Shown piece after piece: positions 34,700 through 46,242 of a stretch of 64,000 nucleotides of DNA (position 1 is the first letter of the stretch; every line of letters starts with the position of its first letter). A program made the position numbers and the translations under genes. The stretch is from Linnemannia hyalina (Eukaryota; Mortierellomycota; Mortierellomycetes; Mortierellales; Mortierellaceae). The DNA lies in NCBI GenBank assembly GCA_019671135.1, contig JAHRHY010000028.1, positions 225,323 through 289,322 of the forward strand, in the 5' to 3' direction. The notes under the pieces were generated by a model that worked only from the letters and a program-made list of their open reading frames with translations, had not been told where the DNA came from and did no database searches.

Positions 34700-36098
34700 T
34701 GCAAGTGGTCCAGGGACGTCCTTGGCAAAAACCGCCAGCCGTAAGATGTCCACATTCACATCTTGTTTTTGTTGCATGAATGCATTTCAGCTCGCCAAAG
34801 TAAGTATCTTTGACAACTGGAATGTGCAGCCACCAATACCTGGCTGCTGGGATGAGCCGCGCTGACCAAACCCTTTTTTTCTTCGCTCTTGGCCATAAGT
34901 CAGTTTCCACTGTTTTTCATAGGTGCTTTTTCATTATTAAAAGGTATGTTCTCTAGTATTCGTTCCTTACTGGTGCTCGTTTACTCGTCACGTCATCCGT
35001 TGCTCTCTCTCTTCCTTGCTCCGAACTTGTTGCTAGTGGTGGGAGTGGGTTGGTCATATTTGGAGGTGAGCGGGTGTTGGTGATGCTTATGCCTACTTCC
35101 ATGACGACTCAAATGTTGGATGTGTGGGTGGGTGGGAGTAGAGGGTCTTGAGTCGCACCGAGGTCGAGGCGTGAGAGGGTAGGAGAACCGGGATAGTATG
35201 ATAGAAAGAGGGGTATGTGTGTGGCATAGTAAGAGCTCCGGAGTAAGGGGGTGGAAGAAATGAAAGAAAGAAAAGAAAAGAAAAGAAAGAAAGAAAGAAA
35301 GGAAGGAAAACGAAAAAAGAAAGAAGGAGGGAAGGAAAAAAGAAACAAGGGAGGGAGAGGTATATATACCTCCCTTTCTTTGCGAGTGACAATGCTTGAC
35401 CGTCGCCATATCAATGACACTGATAAAAACGCGCTTGTCTCGTATGTTCGCGTCCGAGGGATCAAACGCAGCCCAGTTTGTCTCAATAGAAAAACGCGTC
35501 CTGTTTGTTAATCCGATTTAATCTTCTTGATTTCGGGTCTGTGACTTTCTGAAAATAAACGTTCCCTTGACAATTGCGCGAGCCACAGTGGCCGTGGTGA
35601 TCCCTCTACAACCTCCAAGATCGCACGAAAGTCTCATATCTTTTCTTCTCATCACGGCAATGTCAACGATAAAGACAAATGAGAAACGCAAAAAAAAAAA
35701 GTCGGGCAATGTTAAGATGTGAGGATGAACTGAAGGGTAATGTGTTTACTACAGTCATATCAAAGGCAGTGACTCCCAAGTGGTATATTTGATTTATGAG
35801 CTATACTAGAGAAGGCGCTAAGGAACAATCAGGAAAATGAGAGAAAGTGTGTGCGACAGTCAAAAGCAAATTACGTTCAAAGGAATAAAGCGCAGGGGAA
35901 ATAGGAGGATAAGAAACGGGATGAGAGATGGAGTAAAATGAGGTAGACGTGAGAATCGTCCTCGTCAAAAAATCATGCTGCTCTTTTCCTTTGTGATTGG
36001 AGAGTGACGAGTGATAAACATTCTGCTCCAAACTAAAGAAAGAAACAACCACCAGCCTAACGTCAACAGCAAATTTTCCGTTTTTATTGCCGACTGTG
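34700..36098. other. Intergenic region with GAAA-rich microsatellite
   Basis: A purine microsatellite ((GAAA)n/(GGAA)n mix, about 35255-35350) dominates the centre. The rest is unremarkable. The overlapping frames here are low-complexity products of the repeat. Confidence 0.5.
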
Positions 36099-36503
36099 CT
36101 ACCGAACAACAAAAAGAGGCCGGCGGGGACGAACACGCTCCGTGAACAAATATCTATGCTGCTTCTGCCCCTCGTCCTCGACCATATCCAGCCCCTTAAT
36201 AGCCTCGAATTTCGCACGGTCCAGATCCTGACATGCTCCTGTGGCTCTCAGGTACGTCTTCGCCTGATCCACAGGATCGCGACCATCCTTGATACAAAGG
36301 ACCGAGGGAGAAACACAAGTGGTCTCGTTGCATTTGTATCCGGCCTTGGTGAACTTGTACATGTCGCAATAGAGGTAACTGACTGCTACGCCCACGTGGG
36401 TCCGACTGTCCTTGCAAGGATGGAATTCTGTCTTCCAATAGGCTGTTACCGGATTGAGGGTGGCGATCAAGAGTAGTACGAGAAGTGGTCCGGGGGAATG
36501 CAT
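36099..36503 (-). CDS. Small secreted six-cysteine protein
   Basis: Single exon of 134 residues from the ATG at 36501-36503. Residues 1-21 form a clear signal peptide (HSPGPLLVLLLIATLNPVTA, cleavage likely after Ala21). The mature part has six Cys (HPCKD, LYCDM, YKCNE, TTCVS, VLCIK, GACQD), which could make three disulphides, and an N-glycosylation site (NET). The C-terminus is basic (ERVRPRRPLFVVR). It belongs to no family I recognise. Small, Cys-paired, secreted proteins of fungi include effectors, antimicrobial peptides and cell-wall proteins, and I cannot choose among these. Confidence 0.7.
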   Translation of the reverse strand: MHSPGPLLVLLLIATLNPVTAYWKTEFHPCKDSRTHVGVAVSYLYCDMYKFTKAGYKCNETTCVSPSVLCIKDGRDPVDQAKTYLRATGACQDLDRAKFEAIKGLDMVEDEGQKQHRYLFTERVRPRRPLFVVR

Positions 36504-39500
36504 GTTGGTGTTCCTTCTTTCTGTGGGATGAGTGCTTATCTAGGAGGGTAAAAGTGAGAAAAATAGGCACAGTATGTCAAGACGGGCCATAAGTGAACAA
36601 AGAGAGAAAAAGGACAAAGGTATATGTCCTGGGAGGGACTTACTGTTGACGGGGCAGGGAACTCAGGTGGTAGAAGATGGTATTTGTGAGGGAAAGAAAG
36701 TGGTGATGTAGGTTGTTTTGGTTCTCAGAGGAGGGGGTTGCGTTCTATTTATTCGCCAAACGTGTAGGATATGACCGGATGTAAAGTCGAAAATTGAAGC
36801 GATCCATCCACGCCAAGAGAATTTTCTTTCCGTTCAACCCCTTCCCATCCCCCTTTTCCCCTTTCCTTTGTGACTCGCAGCAATGGGATATGATGGGGGC
36901 GGAAAAGAAAATTGTACACATGACAGGCCAAAAATAAATGTCCCTCTTCCTTGTCCCGTTGGACATGCTGCATCTTTCGGTGTTCACATCAGTTCCTTGT
37001 GTGTCTGTAGTGAACAGATGGGAGAACGGGAAAGCGAGAGATGAGACAAGCCAGAGGTTAAATCACCATTTTGCAACCAACCATTGTGATTGCTCTTTAT
37101 ATGTTGAGATGCTCAGTTGGGAGTGTACCAATAGATATTTCTTTGTTGTCCAAGCGGATTAGTCGAAGAGAATGCGTTCGTGTATGTGATATCGATATTT
37201 GATGAGTTGGAGGCACAGACCTTTGATGGTGATGAGATGACGACGATCATGACGATCGCCGATGTGAAACCGATTGAGTTCGTACCTGAATTTTGATGGG
37301 TGTCTAAAGAGTGATCACTTGTTCCTTGAGTTAGGCCACGTTTCAAACTGTGGTACAGAGAACACAAGTGAAAAGAAAAAAATGGGACGGGGTGGAAGGG
37401 GAGAAAGAACGTTAACAATTATGTTTTGTCTTTGTCTACGTCCTTTCCTCACTCGGAGAAACACGAGGGGTGCTGTGTTGCCAGGACCTCGTGGTTGTTT
37501 GAATTATTTTTCTCTTTCGAAAGCGCAATGCATTCCTTACTGTTTCGTCCTCACTACCTTCCCTTGGCTCAAACAACGCACGTACACCTAACTCTTGCCC
37601 CGTGTCCCTAACAGTTTTCATGTACGCAAAACAAATAAATGGGCTCTCGATTTGTTTATTGTGCTAACTTGAACCACACACACCGACGACAGGTTAACCC
37701 CTTTTTCCTTTTCGCTACTCAACCAAACGGAAAAATAAAAATATAATGCTCTTGTGCTGTGGCACAGAGAGCCAGAGGATGGAATGAACAAAGGAGAGAG
37801 GGAACAATCAATCAACGGCGTGAATGTATTCTTCCGCATCATCTCCTGCTGGTTAGTTGATGGCGCGTGCTTCTTTATGAATGTGTGTCATTGTGGAGGA
37901 TGTCGACGAAAGGAGGAGGAGAGAGGGATGAAGAGAAAGGAAGGAATGGTGGTTGGTTAGTTGGTTGGTTGGTGTGTGATCATCAAAACTCTCATCTTAC
38001 TTCTACCCCTAGACAAGGTCCTTGGTTAAAACCATTGAACACTGCGGTTGATTGTTTGGCTATTTTGTGCATGAGGTTTGAGTTTGGTTGGCAGAGGAGA
38101 GGGAGTTTGTGTGCATGCTTGTTTGTTTGTTTATCCAATCTTGCGCGTTTGCGTTATTATTTTCCTTTCGTCCTGTGTTGTTGTTGTTTGTTTTGTTTGT
38201 TTGCTTGTTTGTTTGTGTGCAGATGAGCGGAATTGGGTCCTAGTGTTTGGGTGTTCCGTAGCAGTTTCGTGTTGGCCAAGCATATACACTCAAAGGTAAT
38301 CGTAAGGGAGAAGGAGGTAAAAGGGCGCACATCTGGGGAGTAGAGTTCACGTTAGCCCGTTTGTTCGTGTATCGTTCATCTTTGTTCCAAGAAATAAGCC
38401 ACCGAGTACAAACCTTGCATTTGTGATCCTTGTCCATGTACCTTCCCCAAGCCTGTTTGTGTGTCGGTTTGTTCTCTTGATATCATTGCTTCGCCTCTCC
38501 TTCGTCCTCTCCAAGTCATTTCTATGCACTTTCACCTCTTCTCACTCCCACTCTGGCCTTTTTCAATATATCAAATCATGACCAAAGACCATGCATGTCC
38601 ACCTCTCTGTCTTCTCTACTTCGCTATTGAGTAACATCAAAAGCACATCAAGATCAATTACAAATGCTCGCTTGACTATTTAGTGCTCTCTTTTATTTCT
38701 ATGCCCTGCTTCGTTTGCGCTTGCTCAATCAACCTCCCCCCTATTTTCCCTTCTTTTTGTTTGGATGTTGGGGAATCGAAGACGAAACAAAAGACTGTGA
38801 GCTATTTTGCTCTGTGGCGTTTTGCAGGATGTTATGGAAGAATAGGTAGGGATGTGTGTTTTGGAAGGAAGGGAGAAGAGGACAGTGCGGAGGGTGAGGT
38901 GGGTAGCGCGAATGGGGATTATGCATGATGAGAGCAAGCGACAGAGTGAAAGAGCGCGGGTTGGGTGGGTGGGTGGGAAGGACGGGTGAATGGACGATGG
39001 AGGGAAGGAGAGATGGGGAAAGAGGCGAATGAAGGAAGGTGGGATGAACATGCTAGTTTGGACAGGAGGCGTGAAGACAAAGCGGGGGAGAAGGAAAGAC
39101 AAAGAAAAACAACGTGCAAACAAACAAATAAACGAAAGAGAGAAAAATAGGGGTTCTGCCTCTACTCTATTTTCCATTTGCGCCATGGTCCCTTACTTTT
39201 ATTCCTTCTCATCTTTTTGATATTTAGGTTGAGTTGGTTATATTTGGTGGGACATGTGGGAACAAGGACCTTTCCCTGTGGGGATAATTGAAGGGTAGAG
39301 ATGGTGTTTCTTTTCTTTCGTCATTAACCTTTTTTTCCCTGTCTGCGCTGTATCGTCAACGAAACAAAAAAAGGAGGCGTTCTCCATGTTCATTCATTAT
39401 TGTTTGAGTAGTGAGCTTGCGCCTGGGGCATGAATGCAGGAAGGATACAAAGAGAGCATTTTGCTGACATGGTATGGCGGATCACCATCATCGTCAGCAG

Positions 39501-40593
39501 CATCATCGTCGTCCATGGCTCTCAAATCTCTCTTTTGCCTTTTGTCTCTTCTTTTCCTCCTTTACTCCTCGGAGATTGAATAAACGGGGACAAACAACAA
39601 TAACAACAACAACAGCAACAACAATTGCAACAACTATTACAACAACAACAACAACAAATGAACCATATCCTCTCCCTGATTTGCCTTCATCGTCCGGTGA
39701 TTCCTTACGAGTCATGTCCTTCCAGTCCAGCGCCTGCAACCCAGTTCCGGGGATGTACTTCAGCCAAGGCAGCATGGAAGGGCGGTTGAAGAGACGGTTA
39801 GGGAGGAGGTAGAGGAGCAGTAACAATGGGCGTCATCATGTCCTTCGAGGGAAAGAGACCGAGGAGGAATAGGGGCAAAAGAGAGAGAGAGAGAGAGGGG
39901 GAGAACAAACAAAAGAGATCATTTTGTTGCCTCCCTGATCGTTGATTCCGTTCCTCGTGTGTTGATTGATAGATATTGCTATGGACTGAGTAATAACTGG
40001 ACGAGTAGCTGGATACGATACCCAACCACCCATTCTATTGTTGAGAGAGGGAATAGTATGACTGCTGTTGAAGGGCGGAACAAGGTGGGGCCTCGTTATT
40101 GTTTCGATCTTGTGTCAGTCATAAAAAAGACGAGTCCAAGGAAGAAAGTGCGCCCCGTCCCCTTCCCACCCACCTCCCCGCAGACAACACCAACAACAAC
40201 GACACAAGCACACATAATCACACACAATCACATATCACTCCAAGAAGAGAGACAATCAATCAGTCCCCTGTGCTTTCCCCCTTTTTATTTTCCCTTGTCT
40301 TCTTCCTTCTTATTTCCTTCCTTCCTTCCTTCTTCCTTCCTTCCTTCCTTCGTCCTCTTCTCTACTCTCTTCTTCCTTCTTCTCGTCTTCTTCATCCTCC
40401 ATCCTCCACCTTCTCTCTTCCCTTTCTCTCCCTCCTTCATTTCTCTTCTCTTCTCTTCTTTGCTCACCCTCTTTTCATTCTTCACACACCCACCCTCCTT
40501 TCCATCCTAACAACACGCATACGCGCACACACCCACACGCATTCATCCATAAACATACCCTTCCTTCTTCCCCTCCCTTTTGTAACAACCACA
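36504..40593. other. Long intergenic region (4.1 kb)
   Basis: No convincing gene was found. It contains TTGT/GTTT-rich simple repeats (for example around 38110-38220), purine-rich tracts (38860-39140), a CAA/CAG-rich tract near 39590-39660, a GA array near 39880-39900 and a CT-rich leader (40260-40590) directly before the HMG gene. The long CT-rich part is probably the HMG gene's promoter and 5' UTR. A lineage-specific ncRNA cannot be excluded. Confidence 0.45.
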
Positions 40594-43224
40594 ATGTCCC
40601 ATTCCTCTCCTTCATTGCCACCACCAGTCCTCCCTCCTTCCTCCTCACAACTCCATCATGAACAACTCCACCAAGAACACAACATGACCCCATCACCGCC
40701 ACCACAGCATCAAGAGCAACAACAACAACAGCACGCGTCCTCACTCTCACCGCGCTCTCCACGCTCACCACCACCGCGCCTTGCCCGGGAATATTCGTCA
40801 CCCGCACCACATCCACTCGACCACAATCACAATCACGCCCACAACAGCTACAGCTACAACTACAACAGAGAGGACAGGTCCCCTTCTACCTACCGCGACA
40901 CCTACAACTACGAAGAGAGGGAGTCCTCTTTGGTCACTCCAATAGACCACGACCGAATAGATTGCTCTGCAGCGGCCCACGCAGCGCACTTTTACCCAGA
41001 CCCAAACCTGTCTGGTGCAGCCTCACCCCGACAACAATCGCCGCCACCACCAGCATATTACCGTTGGGACTCGGCCCATCTACCGCGTAGATCCATGTCC
41101 CCAGAAGGAGGAGGAGGAGCAGCAGTAGAAACAGGAGGACGAGGAGGAACAGGACCAGCATTAGAAGAATCTTCACGGCGATATTACTCTTCATCGTCCT
41201 CAGAGCAGTGTCGTGAATCGTGCTGCGTGGATGCAACGCGCGCGCCGTACCATGCACACTCGTCGTCGTTTTCTTACTCGGTATACCCTCGTTCCTCGAT
41301 TTCTTCCCGAGCGCACTCTTATCCTTCAGAGTCGTCGCGTGGCGCACCGTACTCGCCTGATTCGCCTCGCACGCCGGCATTTTCCCCGTCGTTGCACACT
41401 TCGTCGTCCTCGTCGCCATCGTCCTCAACATCGTCTTTTACGCCGACACCCTCACCCGCAACGGTGCACAACCCGCATCAGAGAGTCATCTTTCACGACT
41501 TGCCTCGAAAGCGCGTTTCAAACGCCTCTAAAAGAGTCAACAACAACGACGAACGGATGGACGTGGACCAGCAGGGAGAGACTGCCGAGTACCCGAAATC
41601 GGCGAAGACTACGACCTCAAAGACCGCTGCCAAACCATTCAAGATCCCTCGACCAGCCAACTCGTTCATGTTGTATCGTGCAGAGAATGGCAAAAAATAT
41701 CCAGGACTGGTTGCCACAGAGCTGTCGGCAAAGTTGGGTGAGGCATGGAGAAGGGAGCCGCAGGATGTTCGGGATCGGTACGATGAAATGGCAGAACAGG
41801 CCAAGAGGGATCATGCTCTCAAGTACCCCGACTACAAGTTTGCCCCCGTCAAGCGTGGTACAGGCAAGCGAGCGCTCAAGTTGGCAGCGGAGGCAATTGC
41901 TAACGAGATGGCTGAGATGGATGCTGCTGCGCTGTTGATCTCGATGTCGTCCATGACTCCCGCCACCGGTACCGGCCCCACTCCCTCTGGCAGCCGCGAC
42001 CGTCATCAGAGGCAATATGTACCCATTGGTCAGGCGCGTCCCACATCGGTGGCTACCACAGAGATCCGACCCAGGGCACAACGTCCATTCAAGGTAGCGA
42101 GCCTCAACAAATCGAATGTGCCGATCTCCAACGACGCGAATGTATCCTCAGCATGCAGTTCAAATGCATCATTATCCGACAACAACAACAGTGTCAGCAA
42201 CAGCAACAACATCAAAACAGAATCACCTAACAGCAACGACGGGACAGAGGCACTAGTCAGTGATACGAATACAGCGTTGCAGCAGCAGCAGCAGCAACAG
42301 CAGCAGAGTAGTCGAGCGTATCCTCAATTGTCCCCTCCGCTAATCCTGTTTCGCGAGGCGCTTGCAAGAAGGTCTCCCCAACTTGCGTCTTCGTTGGTAG
42401 CCCAAATAGTGATCAACGTCTGGTTCGGAGTGACCGAGGAGCTTCGGGAGCGGTACGAGATCATGGCCGAGAGCGACCCGCGGTTCAAGGAGAAGTCCAA
42501 CTACGTCAACCACTCTCAAATCAGTGGCACCCCTACCACCGCGTCCGAGGCCATGATGGCGAACCAGATCGCACAGCTCCTCAAGAAGGCGGCCGCTGGT
42601 GAGCAGCTGGTCCTGCCCCACTCCAACAAGCGCAAGGGGTCCGTCAACACCGCCAGCGGGCAATTACCAGCCGCCAAACTTGCGAGGCTCGCGCCTGCTT
42701 CCATTTTTCTGCCTACCGAGCGAGCCCCTGCTCCTGCCCTTTCCTCTGCCCTTTCCCAGGATACCCCTGCCCCTTCCCAGGATACCCCTACCCCACCGTC
42801 TTCGACTCCACCTTCTCGATCTCTCTCGTCTCTGTCTTCTCCTACTTCTAAGGCGATTTCCGGTGTCCCTGCCAAGGCTGTCCCTGATTCTGTTCCAGAC
42901 AAGATGGCCACTGTCCCTTCGCGAAATGATCTTGCGCCTGTTGTTGTGGTCCCGATGCCTATGGTCAGCCCGAACAAGCGCCAGACCAGAGCCTCTGTGA
43001 CCCTGATCTCCATGAGAGGTTATTCTCGTTCAACTTCAATAACACCTTCTTCACATTCGCCTTTGGTCGCTCCTTCTTCTTCGACTGCAAAGTCATCAAC
43101 GTCCAAGAGGGAAGTTCCACCCTTGATCCAGAAGGAGAAAGTGAAAGGGAAGGTCGACGAGATGGTGACACCTGCCAACCGCCCCGTCCGTCGTGTCACT
43201 CGTCCCCCAAGGTACCCTGCTTAG
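40594..43224 (+). CDS. HMG-box transcription factor (MATA/SOX-type), second degenerate HMG-like box
   Basis: 876 residues from the ATG at 40594, single exon. The open frame continues upstream without an ATG into CT-rich leader. Residues ~350-425 are a sequence-specific HMG box: IPRPANSFMLYR, then ATELSAKLGEAWRREP, VRDRYDEMAEQAKRDHALKYPDYKFAP. The RPxNxFMLYR start and PDYKF end are typical of MATA_HMG/SOX proteins that bend AACAAAG-like DNA sites. A second related block at ~575-632 (PLILFREALARRSP, then ELRERYEIMAESDPRFKEK) keeps the spacing but has lost the basic intercalating residues. Long Ser/Pro, Gln and Asn-rich regions flank both. The neighbours (an aminoacylase, not a TPT transporter or RNA helicase) do not suggest the mating-type locus. 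Confidence 0.85.
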   Translation: MSHSSPSLPPPVLPPSSSQLHHEQLHQEHNMTPSPPPQHQEQQQQQHASSLSPRSPRSPPPRLAREYSSPAPHPLDHNHNHAHNSYSYNYNREDRSPSTYRDTYNYEERESSLVTPIDHDRIDCSAAAHAAHFYPDPNLSGAASPRQQSPPPPAYYRWDSAHLPRRSMSPEGGGGAAVETGGRGGTGPALEESSRRYYSSSSSEQCRESCCVDATRAPYHAHSSSFSYSVYPRSSISSRAHSYPSESSRGAPYSPDSPRTPAFSPSLHTSSSSSPSSSTSSFTPTPSPATVHNPHQRVIFHDLPRKRVSNASKRVNNNDERMDVDQQGETAEYPKSAKTTTSKTAAKPFKIPRPANSFMLYRAENGKKYPGLVATELSAKLGEAWRREPQDVRDRYDEMAEQAKRDHALKYPDYKFAPVKRGTGKRALKLAAEAIANEMAEMDAAALLISMSSMTPATGTGPTPSGSRDRHQRQYVPIGQARPTSVATTEIRPRAQRPFKVASLNKSNVPISNDANVSSACSSNASLSDNNNSVSNSNNIKTESPNSNDGTEALVSDTNTALQQQQQQQQQSSRAYPQLSPPLILFREALARRSPQLASSLVAQIVINVWFGVTEELRERYEIMAESDPRFKEKSNYVNHSQISGTPTTASEAMMANQIAQLLKKAAAGEQLVLPHSNKRKGSVNTASGQLPAAKLARLAPASIFLPTERAPAPALSSALSQDTPAPSQDTPTPPSSTPPSRSLSSLSSPTSKAISGVPAKAVPDSVPDKMATVPSRNDLAPVVVVPMPMVSPNKRQTRASVTLISMRGYSRSTSITPSSHSPLVAPSSSTAKSSTSKREVPPLIQKEKVKGKVDEMVTPANRPVRRVTRPPRYPA

Positions 43225-43739
43225 GCGGTGTCTTTCTTGTACAGTAACAACGTTTTTTTTTTTTTTTCTTTTTTTTTTTACTATTTGCAATAATAAAACG
43301 AAAGGCCCTCAAGCTGGGCGAAGTGAACCCTTTCTTCTCTTCAGGTCGGGATTACAATGACGCTTCATGGATGCGATTTCAATGGGCCTACTTTTACTCT
43401 TTTCATAGTTAACATATCTAGAGGGATGTGTTTGTTGTTTCGTATGTATCTCTGATACCAGATGAATCTCCCACGGGTGCCGTTTTCTTCTCGTCCCCCA
43501 ACGAATCCGAGGGTAAAATGCCCGTTTTATTTTGCTTTTGTGCGCCAAATGCGGAAACGATGCCCTGCCTATCTTTCCCTTGTTTGTCTGCTGCGACAGT
43601 GCTCATTATTGACGTGATTTTATCTACCCTTTTCTACTTTCTTCTTTCTTTCTCTTCTCTTCTCATCTCATCTCACAAGCACTCCTCCCCTCCTCCCCTC
43701 TTGAACAAGACCCCCTCCCCCTTATCCAAATAACAAAGA
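43225..43739. other. Intergenic region between HMG and aminoacylase genes
   Basis: T-rich 3' UTR with a T/A poly tract (43252-43280, AATAATAAAACG polyadenylation context), then a CT-rich promoter ending at CAAATAACAAAG before the aminoacylase ATG. Confidence 0.5.
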
Positions 43740-46242
43740 ATGTCGCCACACGCACAAGACACGAATGAACATCCGGCAGTGACCCGGTTTCGCGAATACC
43801 TCCGCATCGACACTCGTCAACCCACTCCCGACTATGCCGGCTCCACAGCCTTCCTCATCCGCCAGGCTCAGGAGATTGACATGCCCTACCGTGTCGTCGA
43901 GGTACATTTCCTTTTTGTCATTCAGTAGGCGTGAGGAGATGGAATGTACCTCTGTTCGGCATCTAACGAGCGACAAGCGATGTAGAGAAGAAACAGTGAT
44001 GCGGAGAAAACAAAGAAAGAGGAAAAAAACGTTATTATTCATCCCTAGCATGTCCTAACACCTTCTTCGACCTTCTTCTCTTGTACATACTGTACATGCA
44101 AACAACAATATAGTGCGTGAAGGGAAAGCCGACGGTGATTATGACATTCGAGGGCCAGGACCCTTCCCTCCCATCTTTGTTGTTGAACAGCCACACAGAT
44201 GTGGTCCCTGTCTTCCCAGAGATGTGGACTCAGGACCCAATGGGCGCCAATAAGGTCGATGGGTTCATTTATGCCCGTGGTTCCCAGGACATGAAGTGTG
44301 TTGGCATCAGGTAGGTGCCCCTTTCTTTCCCACGGAAAGAGCAAGCATTGAGAGAATGTGAAAGGATGAGACAGATGCTTTGTAGGTGCATGGTGTTGCG
44401 TTCCATTTTTGCTCTTTTCTGACATCGTGTGTTTGTTGCTGTGCGAATGTTTTATAGTTACTTGGAGGTGCTTCGTCGGTACCGCAAGGAAGGCAAGAAG
44501 CCTCTTAGAACTATCCACCTCACCTGGGTCCCAGGCAAGTCTCACTTCCGCCCTTTTTGAACTTTTTATTCCCCTTTTTTTTGGTTGCAAAAGGGTCTAC
44601 CCTCACACAGGTTCATGGAAAGCGAACTGAAGCAGAGGAGCAGACAACAACGGAACACTTTCTGGGCAAAAGGAGCTAACGACAGGACTGAACAGGACGT
44701 CAGATGAATTTTCAAGACAGAGGGAGAGCGAGAAGAACTAATGCATGGACGCCACTGTGGAAGGACGGAAGGACGGGATACAAAAAGGCAACCAATTGGA
44801 GGGTTAGAGAGGAATAGGGATGGGGATGGACCCAACATCTTTTTGCGTGTGTGAGCGGCGTGTATGCGAAGCAAGTGTGGCATGGATGGACGGGAAGGCG
44901 GCGCCATTTTAGATTTTTTTTTCCACGGTCCACTTGGACTGTGATTTGACATCATTTTCCGCCTCAAATCGGAATACGGACAACTTTTTACTCATTCAGG
45001 ACTAATACTTTTACCATACGCTAACCTTAATTACCTTTATGCTTGGGACAAACCGAACAACAGAGGAGGAAGTCGGAGGTGTAGAGGGAATGAAGTTGCT
45101 GGTCCACCATGAAGAGTTCAAGCGCCTTAATGTCGCTTTCGCCCTCGACGAAGGAATCGCATCCCCCAAGGACGCGCTCAAGGTCTTTTATGGCGAGCGC
45201 ATGCCCTGGTGGATCAAAATCACTGCTACAGGCCCCACTGGACATGGATCACAGTTCATTAAGGAGACTGCTCCCACCAAGTTGTTGAAGGTCATCGAGA
45301 AGTTTATGAACCTCCGCAACGAGCAGGAGAAGTTGCTTGAGGTCGGATTGCACCACAACGGGCAGAGGTATACTTTGGGCGATGTTACTACCATCAACCT
45401 CACCTTCTTGCAGGTACGTTCTTGTCACTGTTCTTTGCATCGACGGGGTGCGGAACTGTACAGCAGTCAATGGTGTTACATGCTGACTGATTTATTGTGT
45501 TCTTCTTCTATGATTGTGTGTAGAGCGGTATTCAGTACAACGTTATTCCTATGGAGGCAACCTGCGGCTTCGATATCCGCGTCAGCCCCTTCTTTGACAT
45601 GAAGGAGTTCCAGGCCAAGATCGAAGGCTTTGTCGCCTCCCAGCCCGGGTAATTATTTGGCCGTAGATGCAACAGGGCATGAAAATCGCGGGAGTAAAGA
45701 ACTACAGGAAATAATGGGGACGGAATTGAAGCTAAGCAGTACTGACCATGTTTTGTTGCTGCTTATTATATGGTCCTTAGAGTGACGATGGAGTTTGTTA
45801 ATGGACACTTTGACAACACGCTGACGGCGATTGACGAGTCCAACATCTGGTGGACGGTGTTCAGCGATGCCTGCAAGGGCATGAACGTCGACTATGAGAC
45901 CGAGATCTTCCCTGGTAAGCCATTTGGACCATCATAACCTGTGCTCTAATTATTTCAAAGTTCAGCGCGTATTCTCCTCCTTACCCATGTCCTTGTGTTA
46001 ACGCCTCTTTTTGTGTGTGAAATCAAATTTTAATAGCGGCAACGGATTCGCGCTACTTGCGTGAAGTGGGGATCCCCGCATTGGGAGTCTCGTACCTCAA
46101 GAACACGCCCCTCTTGCTCCACGACCATGACGAGAGAATGCATGAGGATATCTTTTTGGAGGGCATTGAGTTCTATAACACTTTGATTACAAGACTTTCG
46201 AACGTTACTGCGGCCGAGGTTGAAGCTACCTTGATTAAGTAG
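43740..46242 (+). CDS. Aminoacylase-1 (M20 metallopeptidase)
   Basis: Seven exons, 43740-43901, 44114-44310, 44458-44534, 45064-45413, 45524-45648, 45781-45914 and 46037-46242, give 416 residues, close to the ~408 of mammalian aminoacylase-1. It hydrolyses N-acyl amino acids in the cytosol using two zinc ions. Visible metal and catalytic residues: NSHTDVVPV (His and catalytic Asp), ARGSQDMKC (bridging Asp), EEEVGGVEGMKLL (general base Glu and ligand Glu), the dimerisation-domain GHGSQF and the C-terminal HDHDERMHEDIF (His ligand). Intron 3 starts with GC (CCCAG/GCAAGT), a minor but valid GC-AG intron; the other five are GT-AG. All phases agree. Confidence 0.94.

Noticed and set aside
35255..35350. 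Coding signal in the GAAA-rich tract
   Set aside because: Open frames on both strands are products of the microsatellite.
40099..40593. N-terminal extension of the HMG-box ORF
   Set aside because: The open frame upstream of 40594 starts at TTG and translates a CT-rich leader. The first ATG in good context is at 40594.
40594..43224. Mating-type (sexM/sexP) locus
   Set aside because: The HMG protein is far longer than sexM/P proteins and the neighbours are not the transporter and RNA helicase genes that flank that locus.
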